The notes beneath the pieces were generated by a model. That model was not told the DNA's origin. It did no database searches and was given only the letters and a program-made list of their open reading frames with translations. The position numbers and the translations under genes are program-made. Positions 1 to 6,736 of a stretch of DNA of 11,769 nucleotides are shown here, one piece after another. The stretch is from Hyphomicrobiales bacterium (lineage in GTDB: Bacteria > Pseudomonadota > Alphaproteobacteria > Rhizobiales > Rhizobiaceae). The DNA lies in assembly GCA_015654965.1 (NCBI GenBank), contig JAATGD010000397.1, forward strand, positions 1-11,769, in the 5' to 3' direction. Positions within the stretch are counted from its first letter, which is position 1; each line of letters begins with the position of its first letter.

Positions 1-461
1 AGATTGGCATCGCGCATCGGCGTCAAGGGATGATCTTTCATCGGGCTTTCCGACAGCAATTGATCGCCAACGAAAAGATAGCCCTTATAGACCGTGCGCT
101 TGTTGATGGGAAAAGCCGGACAGGCAATGGTGCGCGTGACACCCATGCGTTTCATCAGCGCTTGTGTGACAGGACCGATATTGCCTTCGTCGGTAGAATC
201 AAATGTCGAGCAATATTTGAAGAATATCTGCTCTGCCCCAGCCTTCAGCAGCACATCAGCCGCAGCCAGCGATTGCGAAACAGCCTCGTTTGCCGCAATC
301 GTCCGGGATTTGAGCGATACGACAACCGCATCCGCAGAACCAAAGTCGATATCATCCGCAGGGACCCCTACCACCTGAAGCACGCGCATTCCCCCGCGCG
401 ACAACATCAGGGCGAGATCTGTAGCCCCGGTCAGATCATCGGCTATTGCGCCAATATACAT
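1..461 (-). CDS. otnK: 3-oxo-tetronate kinase (DUF1537 family), N-terminal part; runs off left edge
   Basis: The first 153 codons are visible. They begin MYIGAIADDLTGATD, the typical N-terminus of DUF1537 four-carbon acid-sugar kinases, with the D8-D9-L-T-G motif. KYCSTFDST follows at about residues 82-90, then GNIGPV, and MKDHPLTPM at about 141-149, all hallmarks of OtnK. In the known pathway OtnK phosphorylates 3-oxo-tetronate with ATP in the cytoplasm, and OtnC then decarboxylates the product to dihydroxyacetone phosphate. The ATG at 459-461 is preceded by GGAGGAG at a good distance. The gene follows the LacI-type regulator on the same strand after a 77-base gap and may be co-transcribed with it. 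A weak copy of the operator seen upstream of ltnD lies at 475-490. DUF1537 relatives acting on D-threonate or other acid sugars are possible, but neighbouring otnI and ltnD favour OtnK. The C-terminal nucleotide-binding domain is outside the window. Confidence 0.93.
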   Translation of the reverse strand, partial: MYIGAIADDLTGATDLALMLSRGGMRVLQVVGVPADDIDFGSADAVVVSLKSRTIAANEAVSQSLAAADVLLKAGAEQIFFKYCSTFDSTDEGNIGPVTQALMKRMGVTRTIACPAFPINKRTVYKGYLFVGDQLLSESPMKDHPLTPMRDAN

Positions 462-474
462 GCGTGTCTCCTCC

Positions 475-490
475 ATGCGAGCGCTCACTC
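475..490. promoter_or_regulatory. Possible third, weaker LacI-type operator before otnK
   Basis: ATGCGAGCGCTCACTC contains the perfect 8-bp palindrome GAGCGCTC (479-486). It agrees at 11 of 16 positions with ATGACAGCGCTAACAT, the minus-strand reading of the operator before ltnD. It lies 14 bases upstream of the otnK start, just before the ribosome binding site, the same relative place as the site before ltnD. It is less symmetric in its outer half than the other two, so it is only a candidate. Confidence 0.35.
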
Positions 491-538
491 TTCACTACAA
501 AGATGCAAGCGTCTTGTCTGTATTCCTCAGGGCTGACC

Positions 539-1546
539 TCAAGCCGTCTCGCCCTGAATGATTGTAAATCCTGTGTCGATGATTGTGCTGGTGTCGGGAC
601 GATCAGGTTGCTGCATGAAAGTCTCAACCGCGATCTGGCCAATGCTGTGTCGGTTGGATTTGATCGTCGATAAAGGTTGCGGCAGCACCTGTCCCATATC
701 CAGACCATTGAAGCCGAAAAGCCCGATATCGGTCTTGGCCTTCAGCCCCGCTGAAAAACAATGAAACATGCCGCCAACGGCCATGTCATCATTCGAGAAG
801 ACGACGACATCGGGTTTCTTGCGCTTTTTCAGCAGGCTTTCCAAGCCAAGGCGTCCCCCATGGATGGAACTCGGCCCATCGATATAATGCTCGATCGGCG
901 CATCGATACCCTGACTGGCCAAAAACTGCATAAAGCTCTCGTGGCGTTGCGCTGCGCGCAAATCGCTGGAAAGATCGTGACCGACATATCCAAAACACCT
1001 GTATCCGCGCCGCAGCAAATGCTCGGCTGTAGCGATGCCTGCGTCGCGATGCGACAAGCCGATGGCGACATCGATTGGCCGCCCTCCGGCATCCATGATT
1101 TCAATGACCCGGATGGAGGAATTGTCGAGAAGCCTGGTGGTCGTGCGGGTATGATCAAGCCCTGAAATGATCATCGCTGCCGGTTTCCATGCCAGCATCG
1201 AGCGGACGATATCTTCCTCGGCATCCATATCGTAATTGGTGACACCAACAACCGGCTGGAATCCTGATCTGGACAGGGCCTTGTTGATACCTTCCATCAC
1301 CTCTGGAAAGACATTATTGGAAAGCGACGGCAGCACGACGCCAACCAGATTTGACCGGGACGAAGCCAAGGAACCGGCAAGCTTGTTATGGACATAGCCC
1401 GTGTCGCGAACCGCCTCCATGACGCGATGGCGGGTCTTTTCACTGATCGCTCCCTTGGAACGCAGCACGCGCGAGACGGTAATCTCGCTGACACCTGCCG
1501 CCTCTGCAACATCATGCAAGGTGATAGCCCGGCCTCTCGACTGCAT
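539..1546 (-). CDS. LacI-family transcriptional regulator (GntR/gluconate-repressor-like) of the acid-sugar cluster
   Basis: A 335-residue protein with an N-terminal LacI helix-turn-helix (ITLHDVAEAAGVSEITVSRVLR at about residues 8-29, split here only by position), then the hinge helix LAGSLASSRSN and a type-1 periplasmic-binding-protein-like effector domain (VGVVLPSLSNNVFPEVMEGI and FSNDDMAVGGMF). The frame is open further upstream, to 1621. I chose the ATG at 1546 (MQSRGRAITL) because GAGGG lies five bases before it and because the extra N-terminus would run through one of the two operators. The gene is divergent from ltnD-otnI and upstream of otnK on its own strand. It is inferred to repress both arms in the absence of an acid-sugar effector and to autoregulate through the sites at 1570-1585 and 1625-1640. 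The exact effector cannot be read from sequence. Confidence 0.9.
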   Translation of the reverse strand: MQSRGRAITLHDVAEAAGVSEITVSRVLRSKGAISEKTRHRVMEAVRDTGYVHNKLAGSLASSRSNLVGVVLPSLSNNVFPEVMEGINKALSRSGFQPVVGVTNYDMDAEEDIVRSMLAWKPAAMIISGLDHTRTTTRLLDNSSIRVIEIMDAGGRPIDVAIGLSHRDAGIATAEHLLRRGYRCFGYVGHDLSSDLRAAQRHESFMQFLASQGIDAPIEHYIDGPSSIHGGRLGLESLLKKRKKPDVVVFSNDDMAVGGMFHCFSAGLKAKTDIGLFGFNGLDMGQVLPQPLSTIKSNRHSIGQIAVETFMQQPDRPDTSTIIDTGFTIIQGETA

Positions 1547-1569
1547 ACGCGCCCTCACTTCCAAGATAA

Positions 1570-1585
1570 ATGACAGCGCAAACAT
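1570..1585. promoter_or_regulatory. LacI-type operator A (before the regulator gene)
   Basis: ATGACAGCGCAAACAT on the plus strand is a partial palindrome centred on GC/CG-rich AGCGC. It differs at only one of 16 positions from the minus-strand reading of the site at 1625-1640 (ATGACAGCGCTAACAT). It lies 24-39 bases upstream of the chosen regulator start and overlaps a -10-like TATGTT on the minus strand (1582-1587), a position suited to autorepression. The assignment to the adjacent LacI protein is inferred from location. Confidence 0.65.
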
Positions 1586-1624
1586 ATCTCCTTGCTTCTG
1601 AAAATCAAGCATATTAAACAATTA

Positions 1625-1640
1625 ATGTTAGCGCTGTCAT
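1625..1640. promoter_or_regulatory. LacI-type operator B (before ltnD)
   Basis: ATGTTAGCGCTGTCAT is an interrupted palindrome (six of eight half-site positions match) with core AGCGCT. It ends one base before the TGGAG ribosome binding site of ltnD. It is the inverted near-copy (15 of 16) of the site at 1570-1585, with centres 55 bp apart. Its form resembles the ATGTTA...TAACAT operators known for GntR-type LacI regulators. Confidence 0.7.
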
Positions 1641-1651
1641 TGGAGATGAGA

Positions 1652-2560
1652 ATGAGCGATTACAAGGTTGCAGTCATTGGACTTGGATCCATGGGCATGG
1701 GGGCAGCGAAGTCGCTTTTGCGCAAGGGTATGGATGTGACGGGATATGATCTCAACACGGCCTCCCTTGATGCATTCAGGAAAGCGGGCGGCAAGATTGC
1801 TGCAAGTGCTACGGAAGCAGCAAAAGGTGCAAATGCAATCATCCTGATGGTCGTCAACGCCGCCCAGACCCAGGCAGTCTTGTTCGCCCCCGACAATGGT
1901 TGTGCAAGCGCCATGCAAAAAGGCGGCGTGGTAATTTCCTGCGCTACAATGTCCCCGGACGATGCCCGCAATCTGGCAGCGGAAACGCAAAAAGCCGGCT
2001 TGCTTTATCTCGATGCGCCGGTGAGCGGCGGCGCCATCAAGGCAGAATCTGGCGAGATTACTGTCATGGCATCCGGCACGGCTGAAGCATTCACGGCCTC
2101 GGAGCCGACACTCTCGACCATTGCCGGAAAGGTTTATAATCTCGGTGATCAGGCCGGATTGGGAGCCGCCTACAAGATCGTCAACCAATTGCTGGCGGGC
2201 GTTCATATCGCCGCCGCCTGCGAGGCAATGACTTTTGCCAGCAAGCTCGGCCTTGATCTCAATAAGGTCTATGAAGTCATCACGGCTTCGGCTGGCAATA
2301 GCTGGATGTTTGAAAACCGTGTTCCGCATATTCTCGAAGGCGATTATGCCCCACGCAGCGCCATCGACATCTTCACCAAGGATCTCGGCATTGTCGCCAA
2401 TATCGGCCATAAGGAAAAATTCCCGCTGCCGGTTGCCGGAACCGCCCTGCAACTCTTTCTCGCTACCGCCGCCGCTGGCATGGGCAAGGACGACGATGCA
2501 TCCGTGGCCCGCATGATCGCGCAAATAACCGGCCTCACCCTCCCACAAAAGGCAGCCTGA
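1652..2560 (+). CDS. ltnD: L-threonate 2-dehydrogenase-type NAD(P)-dependent 3-hydroxyacid dehydrogenase
   Basis: A 302-residue beta-hydroxyacid dehydrogenase. The Rossmann loop GLGSMGMG is at residues 10-17, the substrate-binding DAPVSGG at 121-127, and the catalytic lysine K175 lies in GAAYKIVNQL, with SAGNSWMFENR further on, as in LtnD proteins. The family oxidises L-threonate at C2 to 2-oxo-tetronate in the cytoplasm. The frame extends upstream to 1592, but I start at the ATG at 1652, which has GGAG six bases before it and leaves operator B outside the gene. It is followed after two bases by otnI, so the two are translationally linked. Related enzymes act on D-glycerate (tartronate semialdehyde reductase) or 3-hydroxyisobutyrate, but otnI and otnK alongside make the L-threonate role the best reading. 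Confidence 0.88.
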   Translation: MSDYKVAVIGLGSMGMGAAKSLLRKGMDVTGYDLNTASLDAFRKAGGKIAASATEAAKGANAIILMVVNAAQTQAVLFAPDNGCASAMQKGGVVISCATMSPDDARNLAAETQKAGLLYLDAPVSGGAIKAESGEITVMASGTAEAFTASEPTLSTIAGKVYNLGDQAGLGAAYKIVNQLLAGVHIAAACEAMTFASKLGLDLNKVYEVITASAGNSWMFENRVPHILEGDYAPRSAIDIFTKDLGIVANIGHKEKFPLPVAGTALQLFLATAAAGMGKDDDASVARMIAQITGLTLPQKAA

Positions 2561-2562
2561 CC

Positions 2563-3333
2563 ATGCCCCGCTTTGCAGCCAATCTGACGATGATGTTCAA
2601 CGAACTGCCTTTTCTGGAGCGCTTTGACGCGGCAGCGAAAGCAGGCTTCAAGGCCGTGGAATTTCTGTTTCCTTACGATCATGATGCCGAAACGGTGCTC
2701 GAAAAAGCAACCGCGGCAGGCGTTGCAATCGTGCTGTTCAACATGCCACCCGGCAATTGGGAAGCCGGAGAACGTGGCATTGCCGCTTTTCCAGATCGCG
2801 CGGAAGAATTCAGCCGCAACCTTTCCATCGCCCTTCATTATGCGCAAGTCCTGAACGTCCCACGCATTCACATGATGGCTGGACTTGCCGACAGCAACGA
2901 TCCCAATGCCCGTGATCGTTATCTTGCGGCCCTTTGCGAAGCGGCTGACGCTGCAAAAGCCCATGGCATCGATGTGTTGCTGGAGCCGATCAACAAGCGC
3001 GACATGCCCGGCTATTTTCTCAATGATTTCAATCAGGCAGTAGAGTTGATCGAAAAAAGCGGATGCAGCAATGTCAAGCTGCAATATGACATCTACCATC
3101 GCCAGATATTGCACGGTGACGTCACGCGATCGCTGGAAGCCTTGTTCCCGCTGATCGGTCATATCCAGACTGCTTCCGTGCCAGAACGCCACGAACCGGG
3201 AAGCGGGGAGCTGGACGATATACGTATTTTCGCGCTGCTCGACAGCCTTGGGTATAGCGGTTTCATCGGCTGCGAATATCGACCGGCGAACGGCACGGTC
3301 GAGGGACTGGGTTGGCTTACGCCTTATCTGTAA
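2563..3333 (+). CDS. otnI: 2-oxo-tetronate isomerase (hydroxypyruvate isomerase-like TIM barrel)
   Basis: A 256-residue protein of the Hyi/OtnI branch of AP-endonuclease-2-type TIM barrels. It begins MPRFAANLTMMFNELPFLER, typical of the family. Candidate catalytic and metal-binding acidic residues are E141 in LLEPIN, D176 in LQYDIYH and E238 in GCEYRP. OtnI proteins convert 2-oxo-tetronate to 3-oxo-tetronate, supplying the substrate of OtnK. The length equals that of known family members. Its ATG lies two bases after the ltnD stop, with AAAGG at the end of ltnD as a weak ribosome binding site. The gene ends at the terminator at 3334-3366. A hydroxypyruvate isomerase activity cannot be excluded from sequence, but the flanking kinase and dehydrogenase argue for OtnI. 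Confidence 0.88.
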   Translation: MPRFAANLTMMFNELPFLERFDAAAKAGFKAVEFLFPYDHDAETVLEKATAAGVAIVLFNMPPGNWEAGERGIAAFPDRAEEFSRNLSIALHYAQVLNVPRIHMMAGLADSNDPNARDRYLAALCEAADAAKAHGIDVLLEPINKRDMPGYFLNDFNQAVELIEKSGCSNVKLQYDIYHRQILHGDVTRSLEALFPLIGHIQTASVPERHEPGSGELDDIRIFALLDSLGYSGFIGCEYRPANGTVEGLGWLTPYL

Positions 3334-3366
3334 AAAAATGCCCGGATAGATCATCCGGGCATTTTT
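3334..3366. terminator. Strong bidirectional intrinsic terminator between convergent genes
   Basis: AAAAATGCCCGGAT (3334-3347) and its perfect complement ATCCGGGCATTTTT (3353-3366) form a 14-bp stem with a five-base loop. A-runs on the left and T-runs on the right give a U-tract in either direction. It lies directly after the otnI stop and 17 bases from the stop of the convergent hydrolase gene, so it can serve both. Confidence 0.93.
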
Positions 3367-3383
3367 CATTCCTGATCAAGACA

Positions 3384-4301
3384 TTATTTGGCGGCGAAGG
3401 CTTCAAGCTTTTTGATGAAATCCTGCAAGATCGGATCGCGATCCACATAGGTCACATAGCGAATGACATGACGTGAACGATCAACGCTCCATGTCATCTG
3501 GTCAGTCAGAACCGGGGAAGCGGTCAGCACGCTCGGACACCAATCCGGATTGAGCAGCCAGGCAACCGGTGCCATATCCCAGATTTCTTTGGACCAGCCG
3601 ATGTGATTGTCGGAATATTCCTTGAAACGCATGGCCAGAAACGCGCCGATATCGCCCTGCGGCTCGACATAGCGCTCGATTTCGGCAACCGTGCTATGCA
3701 GATGCGATGTCACGCCCTTGCATGGAACAAGCACCAGCGGCACGCCGCAATCAAGCAGAACCTGTGCGCCACCAACATCCTGCTTGAGATTGAACTCAAC
3801 CGTATGCGACCACTCCAGCGCATGACCGCCAAGCCACACAACCACTGTACGATCAATAATGTCAGGCGCTTTCAACAGGGCAGAGGCCACATTGCTGATC
3901 GCGCCGATCGCAATGATATAAAGCGGATTTTCGGGTGAACCGGCACGCGCGCGTTCAATCATATGATCGACAGCGGCGGCTGATCGCGCTTGTTTTTCCG
4001 GTCCCACATACTCCGTAACACCACGATGCACAAAACCTTCATGCGGCCTGTTAAGACGCGCAAGAAGCCGTAGGATTTCCTCATAGCTCAATTCCATCCC
4101 ATGACCGGGACTGGTCGCACGCTTGTTGAAAAAAGGTGCCGCATAGATCGCCTCGACATCAAAGCGCTCCTGCGAAAGCAGCATCTGGACGATTGCGAAC
4201 TGGTCATCAATTTCGTTGAACGTATCCGTATCAAGAACGACGCGGACACGCCCTGTGGGTGGTGTGAGCAAGGCCAGTCGCTGGGCTTCGGAAATAGACA
4301 T
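3384..4301 (-). CDS. Nucleoside hydrolase (IUNH) family protein with variant active-site signature
   Basis: A 305-residue protein of the inosine-uridine-preferring nucleoside hydrolase fold. The Ca2+-binding N-terminal signature reads DTDTFNEIDDQFA (D24, D26, D32, D33). This is two residues longer between the second and third Asp than the classical DxDxxxDD. The EFN motif is present (E169-F170-N171, D175), and the late Ca2+ ligand D242 is kept, but the residue before it, His in the classical HD motif, is Trp241. Family members cleave the N-glycosidic bond of nucleosides to base plus ribose. The altered signature makes the substrate uncertain. The start has GGGAGG four bases upstream. It lies 16 bases after the ATPase gene on the same strand and is presumably in its operon, so it may process what the neighbouring importer takes up. 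No signal peptide is visible, so the protein is cytoplasmic. Confidence 0.88.
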   Translation of the reverse strand: MSISEAQRLALLTPPTGRVRVVLDTDTFNEIDDQFAIVQMLLSQERFDVEAIYAAPFFNKRATSPGHGMELSYEEILRLLARLNRPHEGFVHRGVTEYVGPEKQARSAAAVDHMIERARAGSPENPLYIIAIGAISNVASALLKAPDIIDRTVVVWLGGHALEWSHTVEFNLKQDVGGAQVLLDCGVPLVLVPCKGVTSHLHSTVAEIERYVEPQGDIGAFLAMRFKEYSDNHIGWSKEIWDMAPVAWLLNPDWCPSVLTASPVLTDQMTWSVDRSRHVIRYVTYVDRDPILQDFIKKLEAFAAK

Positions 4302-4317
4302 AAGACCTCCCTAAGAG

Positions 4318-5415
4318 TTAGGAATTATTATTCGATTTTTCAGGAATACGCGTGCCGCCCACCTTCGAGAAAAGGTGGATTTTGGCCATCGCGACATGGA
4401 ATGTAACCTCGGCCCCATGCTTGAAATGCATCATATCGTTGACGATGGCTGTCATTGTCTGCCCTGCGGCTTCAATCTGGACATGCGTTTGCGCCCCGGT
4501 AGGCTCAAAATGGGCGATTTTCGCTGGCATGACGGCCCCCTCGCCCTGCAAAAGCATGTGCTCGGGCCGGATACCGACAATGACAGCATCCCCGGCTTGC
4601 ACTGCGTAACGATCAGGCAGCGGCAAGGTAAAATCGCCTGAAATACGTGCCTGATGGCGGCCGTCCGGCTTCTCCTCGACAATTGCATCCAGGAAATTCA
4701 TGGCCGGAGAACCGATGAAGCTTGCCACGAAAGTGTTGTCCGGGCGCTCGTAGAGATCGATGGGGGAACCGATCTGTTCGATGTGACCTGCATTCATCAC
4801 CACAATCCGGTCTGCAAGCGTCATGGCCTCAATCTGGTCATGCGTCACATAAATCGATGTGGTCTGGACTTTCTGGTGAAACGACTTGATTTCCGAGCGC
4901 ATCTGGACACGCAGTTTCGCGTCCAGATTGGAAAGCGGCTCATCGAAAAGAAAAACCGCCGGATTGCGCACGATTGCCCGCCCCATGGCGACACGCTGGC
5001 GCTGACCGCCCGATAATTGCGCAGGGCGCCGGTCGAGCAAGGGTTCAATCGCCAGTAGCCGTGCGGCTTCGTCAACACGGCGGGCAATCTCGTCTTTCGG
5101 GACTTTCGACAGTTTCAGGTTGAGCGCAATATTCTCACGCACCGTCATATGCGGGTAAAGCGCGTAATTCTGGAACACCATCGCGATGTTACGCTTCTTG
5201 GGATCAAGCCCGTTGACGACCTTGCCATCAATGAGGATTTCACCCGCGGTAATTTCCTCAAGCCCGGCGATCATGCGCAGAAGCGTTGATTTTCCGCATC
5301 ACGAAGGGCCGACCAGCGCAAGAAACTCACCATCCTGAATGGATAAATCAAGACTCTGGATGACATTGACATTACCATAAGTCTTCTTGACGGCTTTAAG
5401 CTCAACGTTTCCCAT
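4318..5415 (-). pseudogene. CUT1-type sugar ABC transporter ATP-binding protein (UgpC/MsmK family), nonsense-disrupted in Walker A
   Basis: Read through, this is a 365-codon UgpC/MsmK-like ATPase starting MGNVELKAVKKTYGNV at 5415 with GGGAGG four bases upstream. Codon 39 is TGA (5299-5301), exactly where the Walker A Gly belongs: GPS-stop-CGKST in place of GPSGCGKST. A single G-to-T change of GGA explains it. Everything after is in frame and conserved: Q-loop Q82 (VFQNYALYPHMT), signature LSGGQ at 134-138, Walker B FLFDE at 155-159, H-loop H192 (THDQIEAM), and a C-terminal TOBE/OB regulatory domain with GIRPEH. The family energises carbohydrate importers, so it would belong to the permeases at 8096-9783. 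As read, translation yields 38 residues. Re-initiation at the downstream ATG (5274) would lack Walker A and could not bind ATP normally. A base-calling error is the main alternative. Confidence 0.9.
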
Positions 5416-5575
5416 CGGACCTCCCGGAAGCATATCCATTTGAAACAAGTGGATAAAGTGACCTGTTTCAGTATATCCAGTGCCAAACAATCTCGTGCTT
5501 TTGGCTCGGATGTTTAAACAACTAAAAATCAGACAGGCCGGGTGTCTGTTGCATAATCTGATACGGCCTGCCATT

Positions 5576-5591
5576 CTGCACACGGTTGCAG
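5576..5591. promoter_or_regulatory. Candidate operator of the second LacI regulator (site 1, upstream of its own gene)
   Basis: CTGCACACGGTTGCAG is a palindrome with six of eight matching half-site positions. Read on the minus strand it is CTGCAACCGTGTGCAG, which matches the site at 6684-6699 (CTGCATGCGTGTGCAC) at 13 of 16 positions. Both have TGCA-N6-TGCA and a central CG, the usual core of LacI-family operators. It lies 52 bases before the lacI ATG and 161 bases before the divergent ATPase start. Confidence 0.5.
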
Positions 5592-5642
5592 TACTAAGGT
5601 CGAACAGGCTTGTTCGTCAAGTGCAGAGGGAAACAACAATCA

Positions 5643-6659
5643 ATGAATGCAAAAATTGGTAAGGTCGGATCCACCGATGTTGCGAAACTTGCAGGTGTTT
5701 CACGCTCCGCAGTCTCACGCACCTTTACCCCCGGCGCCTATGTTTCCCAAGCCACGAGGGAAAAAGTTCTCAAAGCCGCCGAAAGCCTCGGTTATCAGCC
5801 GAACATATTGGCGAGAAGCCTGACCACCAACCGCTCCAATATCATCGGCGTTATCACGTCCAACATGGAGAACCCGTTTTATGCAGCTTTGCTACAGGAA
5901 CTGATCGACCGACTGCATTCAAAGGGCCTGGCACCTCTGGTCCTGCCTGCGGACGAGACGGACAACGACAATACACTGACCCAGCTTCTTTCTTATCAAG
6001 TCGATGGAATCATTGTCACAAATGCCCATCTTGCCTCCAGACGAATCAGCGGCTTTGCCAAAGCGAACAAGCCGGTCATTGCGCTCAACCGTTATACGGA
6101 AATGGAAGGTGTCACAGCCGTTACCTGCGACAATGTCGCGTCCAGCGCACAGGTCGCGGACCTTCTGGTCAATATGGGCAAAAAGAACATAGCCTTTATC
6201 GCGGGCCTCCCCGACACCTCCAGCAGCCGTGACCGGGAACGTGGTTTTACCGAAAGACTGGTCGCTCGAAAAACCCCGCTTTTTGCGAAAGCCACGGGAT
6301 ATTACACCCATTCAGGCGGACTTGATGCAGCGCGGCAACTCTTTTCAGGCCCCCTCAAACCGGATGCGATCTTTGCTGCCAATGACCTCATGGCATTTGC
6401 GGCAATTGAAGTTATTGAACGCGAACAGGGGCTGAAAATTCCTCACGATGTGTGCGTTGTAGGCTTCGATAATTCCGATCCAGCCAATTGGCCATCCTAT
6501 AAATTGACATCCGTAGATCAAAATGCGCCACGTATGGTGGATGTGACTGTTGATGAAATCATCGCCAGACTGTCGGGTGAAAAGCAGAAAACCCGCCATT
6601 ATAACGTGCTTGGCAAGATTGTTTTGCGCAATTCTACGCATAATGTGAAATCCGATTGA
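5643..6659 (+). CDS. LacI-family transcriptional regulator of the ABC importer locus
   Basis: A 338-residue LacI/GalR-type regulator. The N-terminal helix-turn-helix is at about residues 8-27 (TDVAKLAGVSRSAVSRTF), followed by the hinge region ILARSLTTNRSN. The effector domain carries IIGVITSNMENPFYAALLQELI and the C-terminal FAANDLMAFAAIEVI and VCVVGFDNSD, normal for sugar-responsive members. The frame opens with an upstream TTG at 5610, but the ATG at 5643 (MNAKIGKVG) gives the usual short N-terminus; AGAGGG lies 12 bases before it, a rather long spacing. The gene precedes the binding-protein gene by 77 bases and diverges from the ATPase-hydrolase pair, so it is inferred to control both. The effector is likely the imported sugar or a derivative. 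Confidence 0.9.
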   Translation: MNAKIGKVGSTDVAKLAGVSRSAVSRTFTPGAYVSQATREKVLKAAESLGYQPNILARSLTTNRSNIIGVITSNMENPFYAALLQELIDRLHSKGLAPLVLPADETDNDNTLTQLLSYQVDGIIVTNAHLASRRISGFAKANKPVIALNRYTEMEGVTAVTCDNVASSAQVADLLVNMGKKNIAFIAGLPDTSSSRDRERGFTERLVARKTPLFAKATGYYTHSGGLDAARQLFSGPLKPDAIFAANDLMAFAAIEVIEREQGLKIPHDVCVVGFDNSDPANWPSYKLTSVDQNAPRMVDVTVDEIIARLSGEKQKTRHYNVLGKIVLRNSTHNVKSD

Positions 6660-6685
6660 CAGCATATAGCAATAATTTCTATTCT
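6656..6685 (+). promoter_or_regulatory. Candidate promoter of the binding-protein/permease operon
   Basis: A consensus -35 TTGACA (6656-6661) overlaps the stop codon of the lacI gene. A -10-like TATTCT (6680-6685) follows after 18 bases. The predicted start of transcription, near 6692, falls inside the candidate operator at 6684-6699, as expected for a LacI-repressed promoter. The -10 is only a four-of-six match. Confidence 0.4.
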
Positions 6686-6699
6686 GCATGCGTGTGCAC
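6684..6699. promoter_or_regulatory. Candidate operator of the second LacI regulator (site 2, before the binding-protein gene)
   Basis: CTGCATGCGTGTGCAC contains TGCA-N6-TGCA and a central CG, and matches the minus-strand reading of 5576-5591 at 13 of 16 positions. It overlaps the end of the proposed -10 and the start point of the promoter at 6656-6685. The perfect palindrome TGTGCACA (6693-6700) partly overlaps it. Confidence 0.5.
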
Positions 6700-6736
6700 A
6701 TTTGAGTGCTGAGCTCTTCGAGGAGTAAAGATTTTC

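Noticed and set aside
1547..1621. Longer N-terminus of the first LacI regulator (25 extra residues)
   Set aside because: The extra residues precede the canonical helix-turn-helix, have no homology that I recognise and would be encoded across operator A. The ATG at 1546 has a better ribosome binding site.
1586..1624. Sigma-70 promoters between the two LacI operators
   Set aside because: Only poor -35/-10 matches were found in either direction, for example TTGCTT at 1592-1597 with no good -10. The operators are better supported than any specific promoter.
1637..3369. Long antisense open frames opposite ltnD and otnI (about 300 and 340 codons)
   Set aside because: They lie opposite genes with clear family motifs, show no recognisable domains and have no ribosome binding sites. 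They arise from the codon bias of the real genes.
5299..5301. UGA as selenocysteine or programmed readthrough
   Set aside because: The position is an invariant Walker A glycine with no role for selenocysteine, and no SECIS-like hairpin was apparent just downstream. A simple GGA-to-TGA nonsense change explains it.
5470..5475. TATACT on the minus strand as -10 of the ATPase-hydrolase operon
   Set aside because: It matches five of six positions but no acceptable -35 lies 16-18 bases upstream, so I did not annotate it.
5511..5616. Several small dyads in the divergent ATPase/lacI region: TGTTTAAACA (5511-5520), CAGACA-N7-TGTCTG (5530-5548), CGAACA-N4-TGTTCG (5601-5616)
   Set aside because: Each occurs only once in the window and they do not resemble one another or the site repeated before the binding-protein gene, so I cannot assign a regulator. 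They may still be protein sites.
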